NCBI RefSeq assembly: GCF_001653235.2
Contig: NC_035796.1
Coordinates: 62,001-126,000 of the forward strand
DNA length: 64,000 nucleotides
Origin: Pochonia chlamydosporia 170
Lineage: Eukaryota > Ascomycota > Sordariomycetes > Hypocreales > Clavicipitaceae
Direction of reading: 5' to 3'
The notes beneath the pieces are model-generated. The model saw only the letters and a program-made list of their open reading frames with translations. It ran no database searches and had not been told where the DNA came from. Both the position numbers and the translations under genes were made by a program. Positions 22,361 through 33,079 of this stretch are shown piece after piece (the stretch's first letter is position 1; every line of letters begins with the position of its first letter).

Positions 22361-24470
22361 CTTCTTTAGCAGCAGGGTATCGGTGCTGCTAGCTCAGGGT
22401 ATGCTTCTCACTGTCAGTGATTTCAGTTAGTGTACTGGAGGACTAAGCCAACTTCTGAAGAACATTAGGGCGGAAGGCTATGCGGAGAACTCGCAACCAA
22501 TGTAATTCAACAGGCCCATTAATTCTAAGATGGCATTGAGATTGAGATAGATCTGTCACCAAAACTAGTCCCCTAATGCCAATAACTGTCACCGTCATGA
22601 GACTTATCGTGGCCAGTTAATCGCTCTATTCGCAACAGTTCCTCCTATTACTCCAGCGCTTGTGGATTTTATCTACTACGTGACTTCTGTCCTTGGCTAG
22701 GGTTTACGTTCGTGTATACTCTCGCCATAGGTAGCCATCCTTCCATTCGTACCACCTGTGTGTTGAGTCAACAGACGTAGCATTTGTCCAACAGGTTGTT
22801 GTCGACGGGGTTGGTGTGTATAACTATGGACTGAGGAAGCCAAAAGCTAGCTTCTGCTGCCGAATCTATCGGGAGAGAAGCTCAAGTAGTTCGGAAACAA
22901 CTGCCGCGAAAATACCCCTGTCGGGTAGTGCTTTCGTGTGCTCTAGTCAATTCATTTGATCGTCCTCTTTGGGCCACACGTCGCATCGTTGATGTTCTCA
23001 AACTCTCTTTAACAACCTACAAAGGTAGAAGATAAACGTAGCGAAAAAGGAAAGGATAAACAACGGTGTGAATAAAAGCAAAGACGACGAGGTTACAATC
23101 AAGCGGACAGTAGGGCCGAAAACAACCGTACGACGAACAACTACCCTCTGCAAGCTCACTGTGATGGTTTTCCTTTCCCACACGCACAGAGCACCCCCTC
23201 ACGGTCATAACCTAGATGTAGGTGCCTTTTATCTTCTGTTCACCAGCACACCATATTAACTTTTCCAAGAACAGCGAAACAGTTCGTAGTATTTCCGTGA
23301 CTGAGTGTCGATCGAATGCTCCCACGGCAGTATCTAATTTTGACCTGTGGACCCGCATACACATCCCCCAGCCATGGCCTTATCACACCCTCAGACTGAT
23401 AGATTGGCGGGAGAGTGTGCAACTAAAACAGAGCTAAATAATAGATACACCGGGGTTATTCCAATTCACGATGAGTTATGTAATGATAAATTGATGATCT
23501 TATTGATTGATTCTTGTAATTGTTCTTCTGTAATTGTTGTTTGGAGCGGGGTTGGGCTGCAGCCCAACCCCAAGATACTCAGCCACAACTCATATCGTTA
23601 TAGCTAATGCTTGTTCCCGTGAACTGAATAAACCTCGCTAATTCACTCCTCAGTGTCAATCTAACACTAAAATTGAAAGTTGGCTATAGCGATAGTGGCG
23701 TGTGGCGGTGCGGGCAGGCAGGGGAGACTTTGTCTCCCTGCCCGACCAGAACGCACAGAAGGTACAAGCATCAATGAAGACAATCATTAGTTTTCGGCTT
23801 CAATAATCGACCACAACCCCCGTAGTGAATTAAGTGGGGCATCGTGAATCTAACACAGACCCCCAACGGCGCCACAGCACAGCTAGGCCGCAGCTTCGAA
23901 TCTAGCGCTGAGTCAACGCACCACTAAGCCGCTAGTACCTCCGGTGTTATCTTCAATGTCGACGTGATAGGATGATTTCCTAGCTTGCCGATTTTATTGT
24001 TGTTATAGTTATGAGTGATTACGGAATAAAAATAAGCGCCGTTTCCACAGGTCTTTATACCGGGCTTCGCCGCTTCCTGGCCCGCTTCCCTGCCATTAGT
24101 GGACCTCATAGGTGCCACAGAGAAAGCTCTATTTGCAGTCACAATTCGTGACCGGATTAACTACCTGTATCTACCTATTTCATTCCACTACTTGCCCTGT
24201 AATACAGATTCGTATACCCCATGCCCAACAGGAATACAATTCGCCTCCTACAACATGAATACTCCCGCTGTAAGTACTAGAAATCCATGCACTCCGAAGG
24301 AACTGGTTACATTTGACATAGTTCCGCGGGAAGGTGTCTAACGAGATGATCTGTGTACTCTATAGCGAATGGCCTACTTGGCTCGTATCCGTGATAATCA
24401 GAGGAGATCACGCGCGCTCAGAAAAGAGTACTTGCAGGAACTAGAGCAATAATATACCTAGGCACAATAA
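22361..24470. other. Intergenic region with no confident gene
   Basis: Only short frames without motifs are present. A perfect 24-bp palindrome lies at 23548-23571, and the block at 23795-23856 resembles 19460-19520. The stretch 23440-23660 has the feel of an LTR (AT-rich start, palindromic core, CA-like end) but I found no target duplication, so I do not call it. Confidence 0.4.
23548..23571. repeat. Perfect 24-bp palindrome
   Basis: GGGGTTGGGCTG is followed directly by its reverse complement CAGCCCAACCCC. It is in non-coding DNA and is not part of a recognised gene or element. Confidence 0.6.
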
Positions 24471-24479
24471 CTCGTTATA

Positions 24480-26690
24480 ACTATAGTTTTTAGCTATAAT
24501 TATAACTATATATAGATTTTAGTTATATAGATATAACTATATACCCTTATAAGTATAGTTATAACTATATATAACTATCTTAGCGTCTTAGCATCTTAGC
24601 ACAGGAAAAATTTATTAAAACCTTATATATAACTAAATACTCCCTTATCTACCCTATCTCTAACTATTATATTATTAGATAACTTCTCTAGTCCTGCCTC
24701 TATATTGTAAAAATTATTAGTACCTATAATACTATTGCATTTTAATGCTTTAATTAAGGTTAAATATATTAGTATACCTAATAACTCCCTTAAATTAAGA
24801 GCCTAGTATTAAAAGTAGTCTTTCTATATGAGATATAATTTCTAAACTATATTTTATTAAATAAATGCTGCTAAATATATTCTCTCTCTCTATTTACTCT
24901 CTAGAGAATCTTCTCTATTCTCTATATTAATACTAATATTACAGCAAGATATTTTATCTATATTTACCTCTATTATTTCTTAGAATAGTCTATATAATAG
25001 CTTTAACTAATAAGCCTATTAAGAGGCTATTATTAGCCTACTTATCTATTATTAGATGCTATTCTTAGCTGTTAAATAGAATAAGATAAAGAATCTTACT
25101 CTAGCCTATAACCCTACTATTAAAGATCTTCTTATTACTTTCCGCTATACTGCTATCTGCTATATTGCATTAAACTATAAGCTTTATAAGGGATAGATGT
25201 AAGGGTCTGGCCTAGCAGCTTCTGCGACCTAGCGGCACTAATAGTAACTTTTCTCAAAGAGAGAAGAGAGAAAGGGGAAAGAGGTTAGCTCAGCTCCGTA
25301 GGGGGCACTTATAGGGCCTAGCTAAGCTTCGGTGGAAACCCGTGGCAGATCCTCGAGCAGCCCTCCCAGCGTACTTGTCTCCTTCTCCTCTTAAGATCTA
25401 AGCGCTACGCTTGAATCCATAACAATAGATAAAGAAAGAACTTACTACTAGTATTAGTTCTATATATATATCTATAGACTTATAGATATCTCTATATTAA
25501 TACTCTCTTCTTACTATCTACGCTTAGTAGGTAGACTGTAAGGGGCAGCTATAAAGAGCTCTACTAGAGTTGCCTAAATGTTATTACTTCTATAGTAGTA
25601 AGAAATAGGCTAACTTAATTCTCTAAGTTATTAAAGAGTTTAGCATTTAGTCTAACCTAGAATAGTACAATAGTAATAATGCTACCTTAAATAATACTTA
25701 CCTTAAGGTAATAGAATTACGCTTGCTCTCTAAGCACTATATTTAATTTAATGCTAAATAATATTACATTTTATGTATTGCCTATACTATTAATGTATCC
25801 CTTTAGGCGTTCCTGCTGGCATCTTCACGTAAAGCACTTCTAGCTGCACTAAAAGCCACAACTAATGCTACTAGAGAAGAGCTAATTAAATAATTTTCTA
25901 ATATTCTTAACGCCTAATAATAGAAATAGCGTAAAGAGTATATGCTATAGAAAGAATCCCAGGAAAGTTAATTAAGAAAGAGGCATGCTTATCGCTGTAA
26001 TAGCCAGAGTAGCTAGAGTTCTATAGGTAATAAGTACTCTAGCATCTAGTGTGTACCCCCCTTACGCAAGCTGCATAAACTAGCTATCTAGCTTTGCAGT
26101 TTATCCCTACATGCAGATATCTAGAATAATAATATTAGCCTTAAGCTTAGTATTAATAATTAAACTTAGTAGTCTTCTTGGTATATAGTTATTAATAAAG
26201 CTATTATAAAGCAATTAGAAATTAAAGCTTTTATAACTAACTATAAAGTAGCTCTTAGTAGTATCTATCTTATAGCCTAGAATTAGAATTATCTTAATAA
26301 AGCCTATATATTTCTGTAACTATTTGCTTTAGCTACACTTTATGCAGAAGGCAATAAGTTATCTATTTTACAGTTACTACCTCTAATAAACGCTTTTCTT
26401 GCCTATTATAAGAGAAATAAAGCCTATTATTTCTAGAAGGACTACTATAACCCCTAAATAGTTTGTGCTATTAAGATAGCCTAGTTTATTCTTAATAAAT
26501 ACTATAATATAACTAAAAAGGCACCTATCTATGCTATAGCTCTTCTTCTTAACCCTTCTTAGAGAGCAGCATATATTTAGAAGAATTAGCTAGCTATATA
26601 GGTTAAACCTGCTATTAAATCCGCTAATGCACTGTGGCAGGAGAGTTTTAGCATAAGGTATACCGCTAATAATTAGCGCAATATATTGTT
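24480..26690 (+). mobile_element. RIP-degraded hAT transposase relic
   Basis: The DNA is extremely TA-rich and full of stops, but a plus-strand reading near 26160-26640 recalls fungal hAT transposases. It has a WYIVINKAI segment, LLPLINAFLAYYK, then KYYNITKKAPIYAIALLLNPS and a downstream AIKSANALWQE, in the order seen in the C-terminal half of the family. Upstream parts are too decayed to read. A solo LTR (25198-25424) of much higher GC is inserted in it. The right edge near 26690 is sharp: normal composition resumes at once. Confidence 0.6.
25198..25424 (+). mobile_element. Solo LTR, family 2, nested in hAT relic
   Basis: This 227-bp block begins TGTAAGGGTC and ends CCATAACA, with a perfect 5-bp duplication ATAGA on both sides (25193-25197 and 25425-25429). 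Its sequence is unlike LTR family 1. It is GC-richer than the surrounding DNA, so it probably arrived after the hAT element had been mutated. Orientation is arbitrary. Confidence 0.8.
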
Positions 26691-27809
26691 AATAACGCTA
26701 CTATTAGGGCCTTCTAGAAAGGAGACTGCAGGCAGGGCCCATAATGGACATGCCAAGGGTCGTAGAGTCGACGCGAACGAGGGGACCCAGAGTCGAGTCA
26801 GATCTGGGCAAAGTTGACTCGAAGGGGGAAGTTAGGGGAAGCCAACACAGGCGTGGTGGGCCGAAGGACGCAGAATCCATTCAGATAGCAATACCAATGC
26901 TCACGAGCACTTGAGGCCGCCGTCGACGTTGGCAACGGAGGGCCAGCGGCAGAAACAGACGCCACAGCACGGTTGGAGAGTCGTGCAATGTGGAGTGGTG
27001 CAGTAGTGGCTGGTACGGACTGTGTTTGTCGCTCAAGGGGATGTGATTAGTGAAATTCTGGAAGCCAGAATGGAAGGGCAGTTAGTTGGTTCTAGAATTG
27101 TGTCACTGGGCTTTCCTGTGGCTTGGTGGCCTCGGATCGTCAAACTCCTATGTCGCATTGTACAGGGCCAGGTTCAATATCCAATGGCGTTGTCGCTGGC
27201 CGCTTTACGAGTTGGTAGCTCAGCGCCTGACTTGTCTCTTGTCACTTGTGTTTGTGCCGGTGTGGGGTAACTGCCGTAGGTGTCGTACCTCTGACGGCTA
27301 GGCTCTTGGTCTCGCTTGTGTAAACAGAGACAGAGTCTGCTGCGTGACTTCTCTACTTTGGTAGGTGGCACCAAATCTACAATTGCCTTGTTCTACGTAC
27401 TAACTACGCGCCAACTTCTCCATTCATGGCGTTGGCTTGTAGTGAGTCAACACCCGATCCGTTGGTTATGCACGTGCTTCCCCGACTGACCCACTTTTTC
27501 ATTTTGTTGTGACGGAGCATCGACGGAAGACGAGTCAGCGGTGCTATTCTCAACGCAAGCAGACTGTTGACAGACGGACTCGGCAAAAGGACAGAAAAAA
27601 ATATTATGCTAAACCTATCTGTGATAGCATTGTAATTTAGCTGGTGCACACATGCATGTCATATGCTTCACGCTGCGAGGCGGGATTTATTTACCCGCTC
27701 AACGGCTTTATATAAGTCGCCTTCTTTGCGGCACAAAGACTCACGTACTCCAGGGAGCCTTTTGTGTCTAGTTATTTCAGTATACCAGTACGCTATCTTA
27801 CCAGTCGTT
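26691..27809. other. Upstream region of the 27810 gene
   Basis: Composition is normal with no confident coding region; overlapping frames at 27022-27374 on both strands lack motifs. The last 100 bases act as the likely promoter of the gene at 27810. Confidence 0.4.
27709..27716 (+). promoter_or_regulatory. TATA box of the 27810 gene
   Basis: TATATAAG lies 101 bases upstream of the ATG at 27810. Its position argues for that ATG over the in-frame ATG at 27663, which lies upstream of the TATA box. Confidence 0.5.
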
Positions 27810-28631
27810 ATGCAAGAACAATTCGTGGAGCTTCGCCAAATGCTTGGTGGGCGATCAGTGGCCCAATTTGGGCGCCTCCCGCAAGCAGAGCGCAACGCAC
27901 TATTCCGGCATCATCTAGTACATAATCACATCATTGTCAGTGAGGCAGAAGACGATGATGGCTGTGACCCACGAATCGCTTCTGGATTTCTTCTGCGGCA
28001 ACATCGCTTTATGGGCAACGACGAGACGGGGAAGCAGCTTGTGAAGGACGCCAATGGGATATACTACGGCGAGAACCGTTTCCTTGTCCGCCTGCACTGG
28101 CTTTGCGAGTTTATGTCTGAACGCCTAGAGGGTGAAGAAACTGACGCCCCCATCGCTCCACTAGTTGGCAACATTATTGTTGAAGTTGACCTACACGACA
28201 ATAAACACGAACGCCTCAAGTACGACTCCGACGGTGAAAGTGATTGCGACGGCATTGCGAATGGAGGTGAAAGTAGCCGGTTAGCAGCATGGACAGTTAA
28301 TCGACTACGTGATCTTTTTCTCTTCACCAAAGCAACTTCCATCACACTCAGGTTGCAGGGAGGTGGTATGCCAGACGGGAGCGACTTAGCGACGCATCAA
28401 ACAATCAAAGACATCGCAGAAGTTGTTAAGGAACTTATTGGCAGCTTTGGAAATCGTTTTGAGATTGGAAAGATGCTTGACAGCGGTGACAGGCCTTACC
28501 AAAGCCTGCGGGATTACTGGATGCGACCAACGGAGCAGGCAAGAATAAACGTGAGCATTGGATGCGCGTCGTTCAAAGAGATGATGCAAATCGAGATAGA
28601 GGAATGGACACACAACGTGCCTTCTAATTAA
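27810..28631 (+). CDS. Hypothetical fungal protein (273 aa)
   Basis: An intact single-exon frame with codon use like real genes. I do not recognise the family. The frame is open from an ATG at 27663, but a TATA box at 27709-27716 lies between that codon and the ATG at 27810, so I choose 27810 (MQEQFVELRQML). The protein is soluble in appearance, with no signal peptide or membrane segment. It contains an acidic stretch (EAEDDDGCD), a central acidic, Ser-rich loop (YDSDGESDCDG) and conserved-looking Trp-containing segments (LHWLCEFM, RDYWMRP). The neighbouring transposon relic and dead GTPase suggest an accessory location. Confidence 0.65.
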   Translation: MQEQFVELRQMLGGRSVAQFGRLPQAERNALFRHHLVHNHIIVSEAEDDDGCDPRIASGFLLRQHRFMGNDETGKQLVKDANGIYYGENRFLVRLHWLCEFMSERLEGEETDAPIAPLVGNIIVEVDLHDNKHERLKYDSDGESDCDGIANGGESSRLAAWTVNRLRDLFLFTKATSITLRLQGGGMPDGSDLATHQTIKDIAEVVKELIGSFGNRFEIGKMLDSGDRPYQSLRDYWMRPTEQARINVSIGCASFKEMMQIEIEEWTHNVPSN

Positions 28632-28999
28632 ACAGAGAACATTTCACACATGTCAAAACGACGTAGCCTTCCGTGTTGCAGTGATGGTGGCTGCCACATC
28701 GCTCCAAGACGATTTGATGCCGCACTTGAAATGGCGCAACTCGCACAAGAAGACACCTAAGAACCGATTACTTACGAAACCTCCCTCGACCCTGACAAGA
28801 TAAAGACAGAACTCAGATGTCCTTTGTTGCCCCGCCTCAAAGCTGCTTCCTGTACAGAACACCATGTAATTAACTTTCCTTGACCGTAAAAGTCTTGTTT
28901 GGACTACTAAGTCGTTCTGTTTCCTCCGTCACATCACCGTGCACCATCCTTTTCCCTCCCTCTCCTTCTTGGCACTCAGAGCAACTCGCGCTGCCTCAT
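28632..28999. other. Short intergenic region
   Basis: 3' flank of the 27810 gene and, on the other strand, the decayed tail of the Rho3-like relic. No separate feature is seen. Confidence 0.35.
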
Positions 29000-29771
29000 T
29001 ACAGAGCCATGTCGACACCACTGTTTTTCAAAGCTGAGCATTCGAGCTACCGCGAGGCTCCTATTCGCTTGGCCACTTCCAATCCCTGGTTGTGCTCGAA
29101 TAGAGGTCCCTTGGGGTACTCGAGGTTGGCGTTGTCTTCGGCTGACGCGGTGGCGGGCGGTGCTCCCTCGCCATCCTCCTTGTCACCGCCGCCTTTGCGA
29201 AGCTCGCCCCTGAGCGCGGCCAAAACTAACATGACGCCAGGGCAGTTGTTGGCGATCTTTTTAACACATTTAGACTCGACGTTTTCAAGGGAGTCTTTGC
29301 TGTCGACCAAGTAGCAGACCATGATGAGGTCGGTGTCATCTGTTTCTGCGCATTTAATTCTCTGCTTGTCAAGTCGGCGTATTCTGAACCGTAAGATAGC
29401 GATGGCAATCGATCGAACTCTTCTTGACCAGCGGTGTCCGATAGCGAAAGCTCAATATGTACGCCATCCACAAAAGATGTCTGCCCACAATCGTCAGCAC
29501 GCGATAGCCTCCGACAGCCGCGTATCATCCTGCAGCTTGTGAACAGGGTCTTCAAGCATTATACCGTGGATGCAACTTTCAAAAACAGTGGATTTGTATA
29601 CAGTCGGGAAGTAAATGCACATGTCAATAGAGGTCGACATCGACTTTTCCGCAAATGCAGAGGCAGCATTGCAGCACTGCCAGGTCGGATGCTTACCCTC
29701 TTGTGAAGACGTTGAAGAGACGTTTTGCCACAGGCACCGTCACCTAGGAACAGAAGAAACGATGCAACCAC
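29000..29771 (-). pseudogene. Rho3-like small GTPase pseudogene
   Basis: Pieces of a Rho-family GTPase appear in order on the minus strand. These are a P-loop GDGACGKTS, a switch-I region YFPTVYKSTVFE, the FVDGVHIELSLSDTAGQEEFDRL stretch with the DTAGQEE switch II, MVCYLVDSKDSLENVESK, NCPGVMLVLAAL, QGLEVAKRIGASR, and then LECSALKN. The order and wording match fungal Rho3 best. Breaks include a small deletion after the P-loop, a frame change near 29330, and an in-frame TAG where Rho3 has Tyr (GASR-stop-LECSA). GT-AG intron remnants separate the first pieces, so it derives from a genomic copy and not a processed transcript. Confidence 0.75.
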
Positions 29772-30136
29772 GCCCGGCGAATGACGAATTAAATGACTGG
29801 TGCCATGAAGGGAGCGCTATTGGGCTCATAACTGTGTGATCACATGAGATCAAGCATTCCTACGCTGAAGGCGGCAATCGTATTAAGTAAGAATTATCTA
29901 AGGAGCAAGAACTCCCGTGTAGCTCTCTATACACAAATGAAACTTTTTGCCAGTTGAGGTAGTAGCAGCTACCTACCAGGCCACTGCTGTGGTTGATATC
30001 CATTTCTCAGTTTTCCCATGAGTTGCAATTCAGGATAGTCCTAATATGCTACAAAATTGCCTTCCTACATCCTTTAGTATGAAAATACACACTGCAGCCA
30101 GAGACAGGCGAACAGCTTGGCTGTGGCCTCGATGCC
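29772..30136. other. Short intergenic region
   Basis: Upstream flank of the Rho3-like relic and 3' flank of the membrane-protein gene. No separate feature is seen. Confidence 0.35.
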
Positions 30137-31186
30137 TTAATCGCAGTTTTGCTTCTGGATTCCACCGGCGTTTATCGATTCTTGAGTCAACAATGATTGT
30201 GCGTCGATATTCAATTGTCGCTCACTGGGCGATGTAGACTTCCCTCCCGTTATCCTTGTCGTAGAGTCATTTGCAGATGTAGTATTGCGTTGAAGTTCAA
30301 ACTCGTCCCTTACTCCACCGTGGATATAATGATCTTCATGCTGGGGCTGTATTTTGTCCCTGGCGGCCTGTTTATGCGGGTTGCCGTCACGCACGCTATG
30401 CGTGATGTAGGTGCCGGCTCGGAATGTGGCAATCTCGATCAAGCGATTAAGCACGCTGAACTCAATCTTGAGCTTCAAGCCATAGGCAAAGCCCTTATAA
30501 CTTGTCTGGAAGTCAAACATGTTTGCATACTCTAGGCCCAGGATGGTGGCGTCGAGTAAGATAACAACGACGTTAACGTATAGAAGGTGCTTGATTGTGT
30601 TGTGATTTGTGTTGCCTCTCGCGATAACTGCGTTCCGCAGAAAGTTGGCTGTTGCTTGAATATATAGACCTGATATTATAAGTTCTTGGAGGAAAAATAT
30701 GGTAACCTGAATTTTTTCATAAATAGAGAATGCTGATAGAAATAGACCCGGGATATTTGAGTTGGCGCCATAGTACATGACGGTAATAGGAACATGACAG
30801 ATAATAGCGTTAACAATAATCATAACAAGAATAGCCCGAAGCCAGGTTTGATTCTTAAGGACAAGATGCAAGCGAGAGTAGAGAACAACGGACTGCCCTG
30901 TCACCATAGCATACCAACCAATAAGGGAGATTGTGCCGTAGAAAAAACCGTTGGTGACTATCTGGAAGTACTTGAGTGTGAAACCGATCCCGTGTAGTAG
31001 TGTGCCCCAGTTAGCGATAATAAAGCTCCAGAAATAAAGCCCATTGCGTTTCTTGAATGTGGCGAATATAATGATGCTGAGTTCCAGAAAGTTATACGCG
31101 GTAAGTGCCATAAAGCAAGCGAAGGCAATTGCAGTAGGGCCGGTGACTGCAGGGCCCTTTGCCAGGCCAGTATCAACTACAGCCAT
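30137..31186 (-). CDS. Fungal seven-transmembrane integral membrane protein (349 aa)
   Basis: A single intact exon. ATG at 31186 is used; the frame also opens at a TTG two codons upstream. The first roughly 250 residues contain about seven hydrophobic segments, for example AIAFACFMALTAYNFLELSI, the segment after NGLYFWSFIIANWG, VLYSRLHLVL, and the NVVVILLDATILGLEYANMF stretch. The C-terminal 100 residues are hydrophilic and probably cytosolic. The GLYFWSF...YSLGF-like and SRLHLV motifs are typical of a large fungal family of multi-pass proteins of unknown function (I believe the DUF7703-type group, from memory). No enzymatic role can be assigned. Confidence 0.8.
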   Translation of the reverse strand: MAVVDTGLAKGPAVTGPTAIAFACFMALTAYNFLELSIIIFATFKKRNGLYFWSFIIANWGTLLHGIGFTLKYFQIVTNGFFYGTISLIGWYAMVTGQSVVLYSRLHLVLKNQTWLRAILVMIIVNAIICHVPITVMYYGANSNIPGLFLSAFSIYEKIQVTIFFLQELIISGLYIQATANFLRNAVIARGNTNHNTIKHLLYVNVVVILLDATILGLEYANMFDFQTSYKGFAYGLKLKIEFSVLNRLIEIATFRAGTYITHSVRDGNPHKQAARDKIQPQHEDHYIHGGVRDEFELQRNTTSANDSTTRITGGKSTSPSERQLNIDAQSLLTQESINAGGIQKQNCD

Positions 31187-33079
31187 CGTCAAGGTACTAT
31201 TCTTGAGAATACGGCTGATAGTACCTGTGGAAAAAAGGAAAGGGGATAGAATTGAAGGAAAGAGGTTTTGATTTTAAGAATACTTGGCCAAGGTCAGCAC
31301 GATGATCTATTTTATATAACTGAAGACATCCAAAAAAAAGGGGATAGTACGATGTTATGAGTATACAGAACGGGAAAACAAAGGCGGGCCATTTTTTTTG
31401 GCGCTAATACGTAGAGGTTACGCCGTCTAAACAATCGATAGGTCCTCATCCTGATGTCCAAGTAGCATTCGTTGGCGTTGAGGCGTTGAGGCGTTGAGGT
31501 CGAATGTCATAGTCACGCTCATTGACTTCGTAGCGTGAGAGACGACTCGCGGGAAATGAAGAGCAAGGGAGCCAGAACTAATCCAACCGATGTAGCCGGT
31601 AGCTGCTAATAGGTTGCGCAGCAATGCTCCGTGACTGACAAGTATTCTTTGCAGTCTTGTCTCAAGAGGATCTCATGGCTTTTATCAACATTTCTCCTAA
31701 CCCTTGTTAATTCTAGCCGAAGTTAAAGGCAAAGTCCCTGTTTTTGTGACATCAGTTCTCCCGGGATCTTCCTCATGAGAACAAGCACGATGGCCATTGG
31801 AATATTGACTTACACCAAGCAGCCCAGATCCTCATAATGCAACCAGCGCGACGTACGGCAACGACGGCAAGAGCCTGATGGTGTTGCCGTACTAGAAAAT
31901 CTGGCCCTGCAAGGCTGAAGATCCATTTTCTTCATGGCTTTACCTGTGGCGTGAAAGTGGACACTGGCTAGTTATCCAAATTATCAATGGAGAATTTCTC
32001 AGTTCTCAGCAGTGCATCACTTGGCGGTGCTGTGGCTTGGTATCTTCCCGCCACCTGCCGGCCTCAGCTGCCCATGTCCCATGTCCCATCAAGGACAGTT
32101 CAGTAACTTACCTACTTATCCAATAGCACTACAATACGGCGCTTCGGGGGCCGGCACTTGACACAATGGGCTTGTCTGTGCGCCGGAACATTAGTCAATA
32201 GTGGGCCAATACGTTCACAGATCGCTCGATTCTCATGCAGCCCCACACCGCAGTGACTCTGTCAAAATTAGGCCAATCACAAGCCACAGCCCCAATCCGC
32301 ATGCAAGGCGGACAACCCCCCAGCAATGATTCCAATGCTTGCAATCAAAAGAACCTTACAATGCAATTGCATTGGAAAGGATTACACGTCAAAACTCTCC
32401 GTGTAGTACGGCATGCATTAAGAGGAGTTAGACTAGAGCGTGCCAGGAGGCTAGTGACTATGTACTTGGAATAATGAGAGATACCTGCTCTGAGACCAAC
32501 GGTGCGCCAACAAGCTAACGACGATGCATTCTACCTGTGCAACTACATGTGCGAATGCTCTTACCCGATATAAATCTTCCCTCAAAGGGAATAAATCTTT
32601 CGACGGCATCATCCGCGATTACGCACAAGCAAGAACTGTCACCTTTCCAGGCCATGATTCTGACGACCATGCTCACGAATTGTTAGACTTGAACCTTATC
32701 GCGCTATCAACCCAATGCAGAGACGACCTCTAGTTTTGCGATCTTCTTGCTGTATCTGCCCTTCCACATTATTCTAATTATAAAGAGCTTATCTCTTAGT
32801 AATAGTTATGCTACTGCCTTAACGTAAACGTGTTTTTTTAACTCTATTGTCAACGAGAGCAGCTCAAACCTCCCTTTCCCTCTGTCCTGACCAATTCAAT
32901 CCGTCTTTTGACTAATCTGCTGCGACCTCAGTATCAGAAAAATCCCTCAAATTGGTCTATAAAAGAAGGTCATTTTCCTTCCTTCCTTCAGATAGTCAGT
33001 CAAGTAGAAATCATTTAATTTAGTCTTTTGTTGCCCACAATCTCTCAAATTTGTAGCTATCTAGCGATATCTATACTGC
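31187..33079. other. Intergenic region before the transposon block
   Basis: It includes the promoter of the membrane-protein gene at 31187 and upward. The 8-bp unit GCGTTGAG is repeated three times in tandem at 31475-31498. Open frames at 32235-32474 and 32524-32733 are short and motif-free. From about 33050 the DNA becomes TA-rich. Confidence 0.4.

Noticed and set aside
23440..23660. Candidate solo LTR around the 24-bp palindrome
   Set aside because: I could not find TG...CA ends with matching 5-bp duplications.
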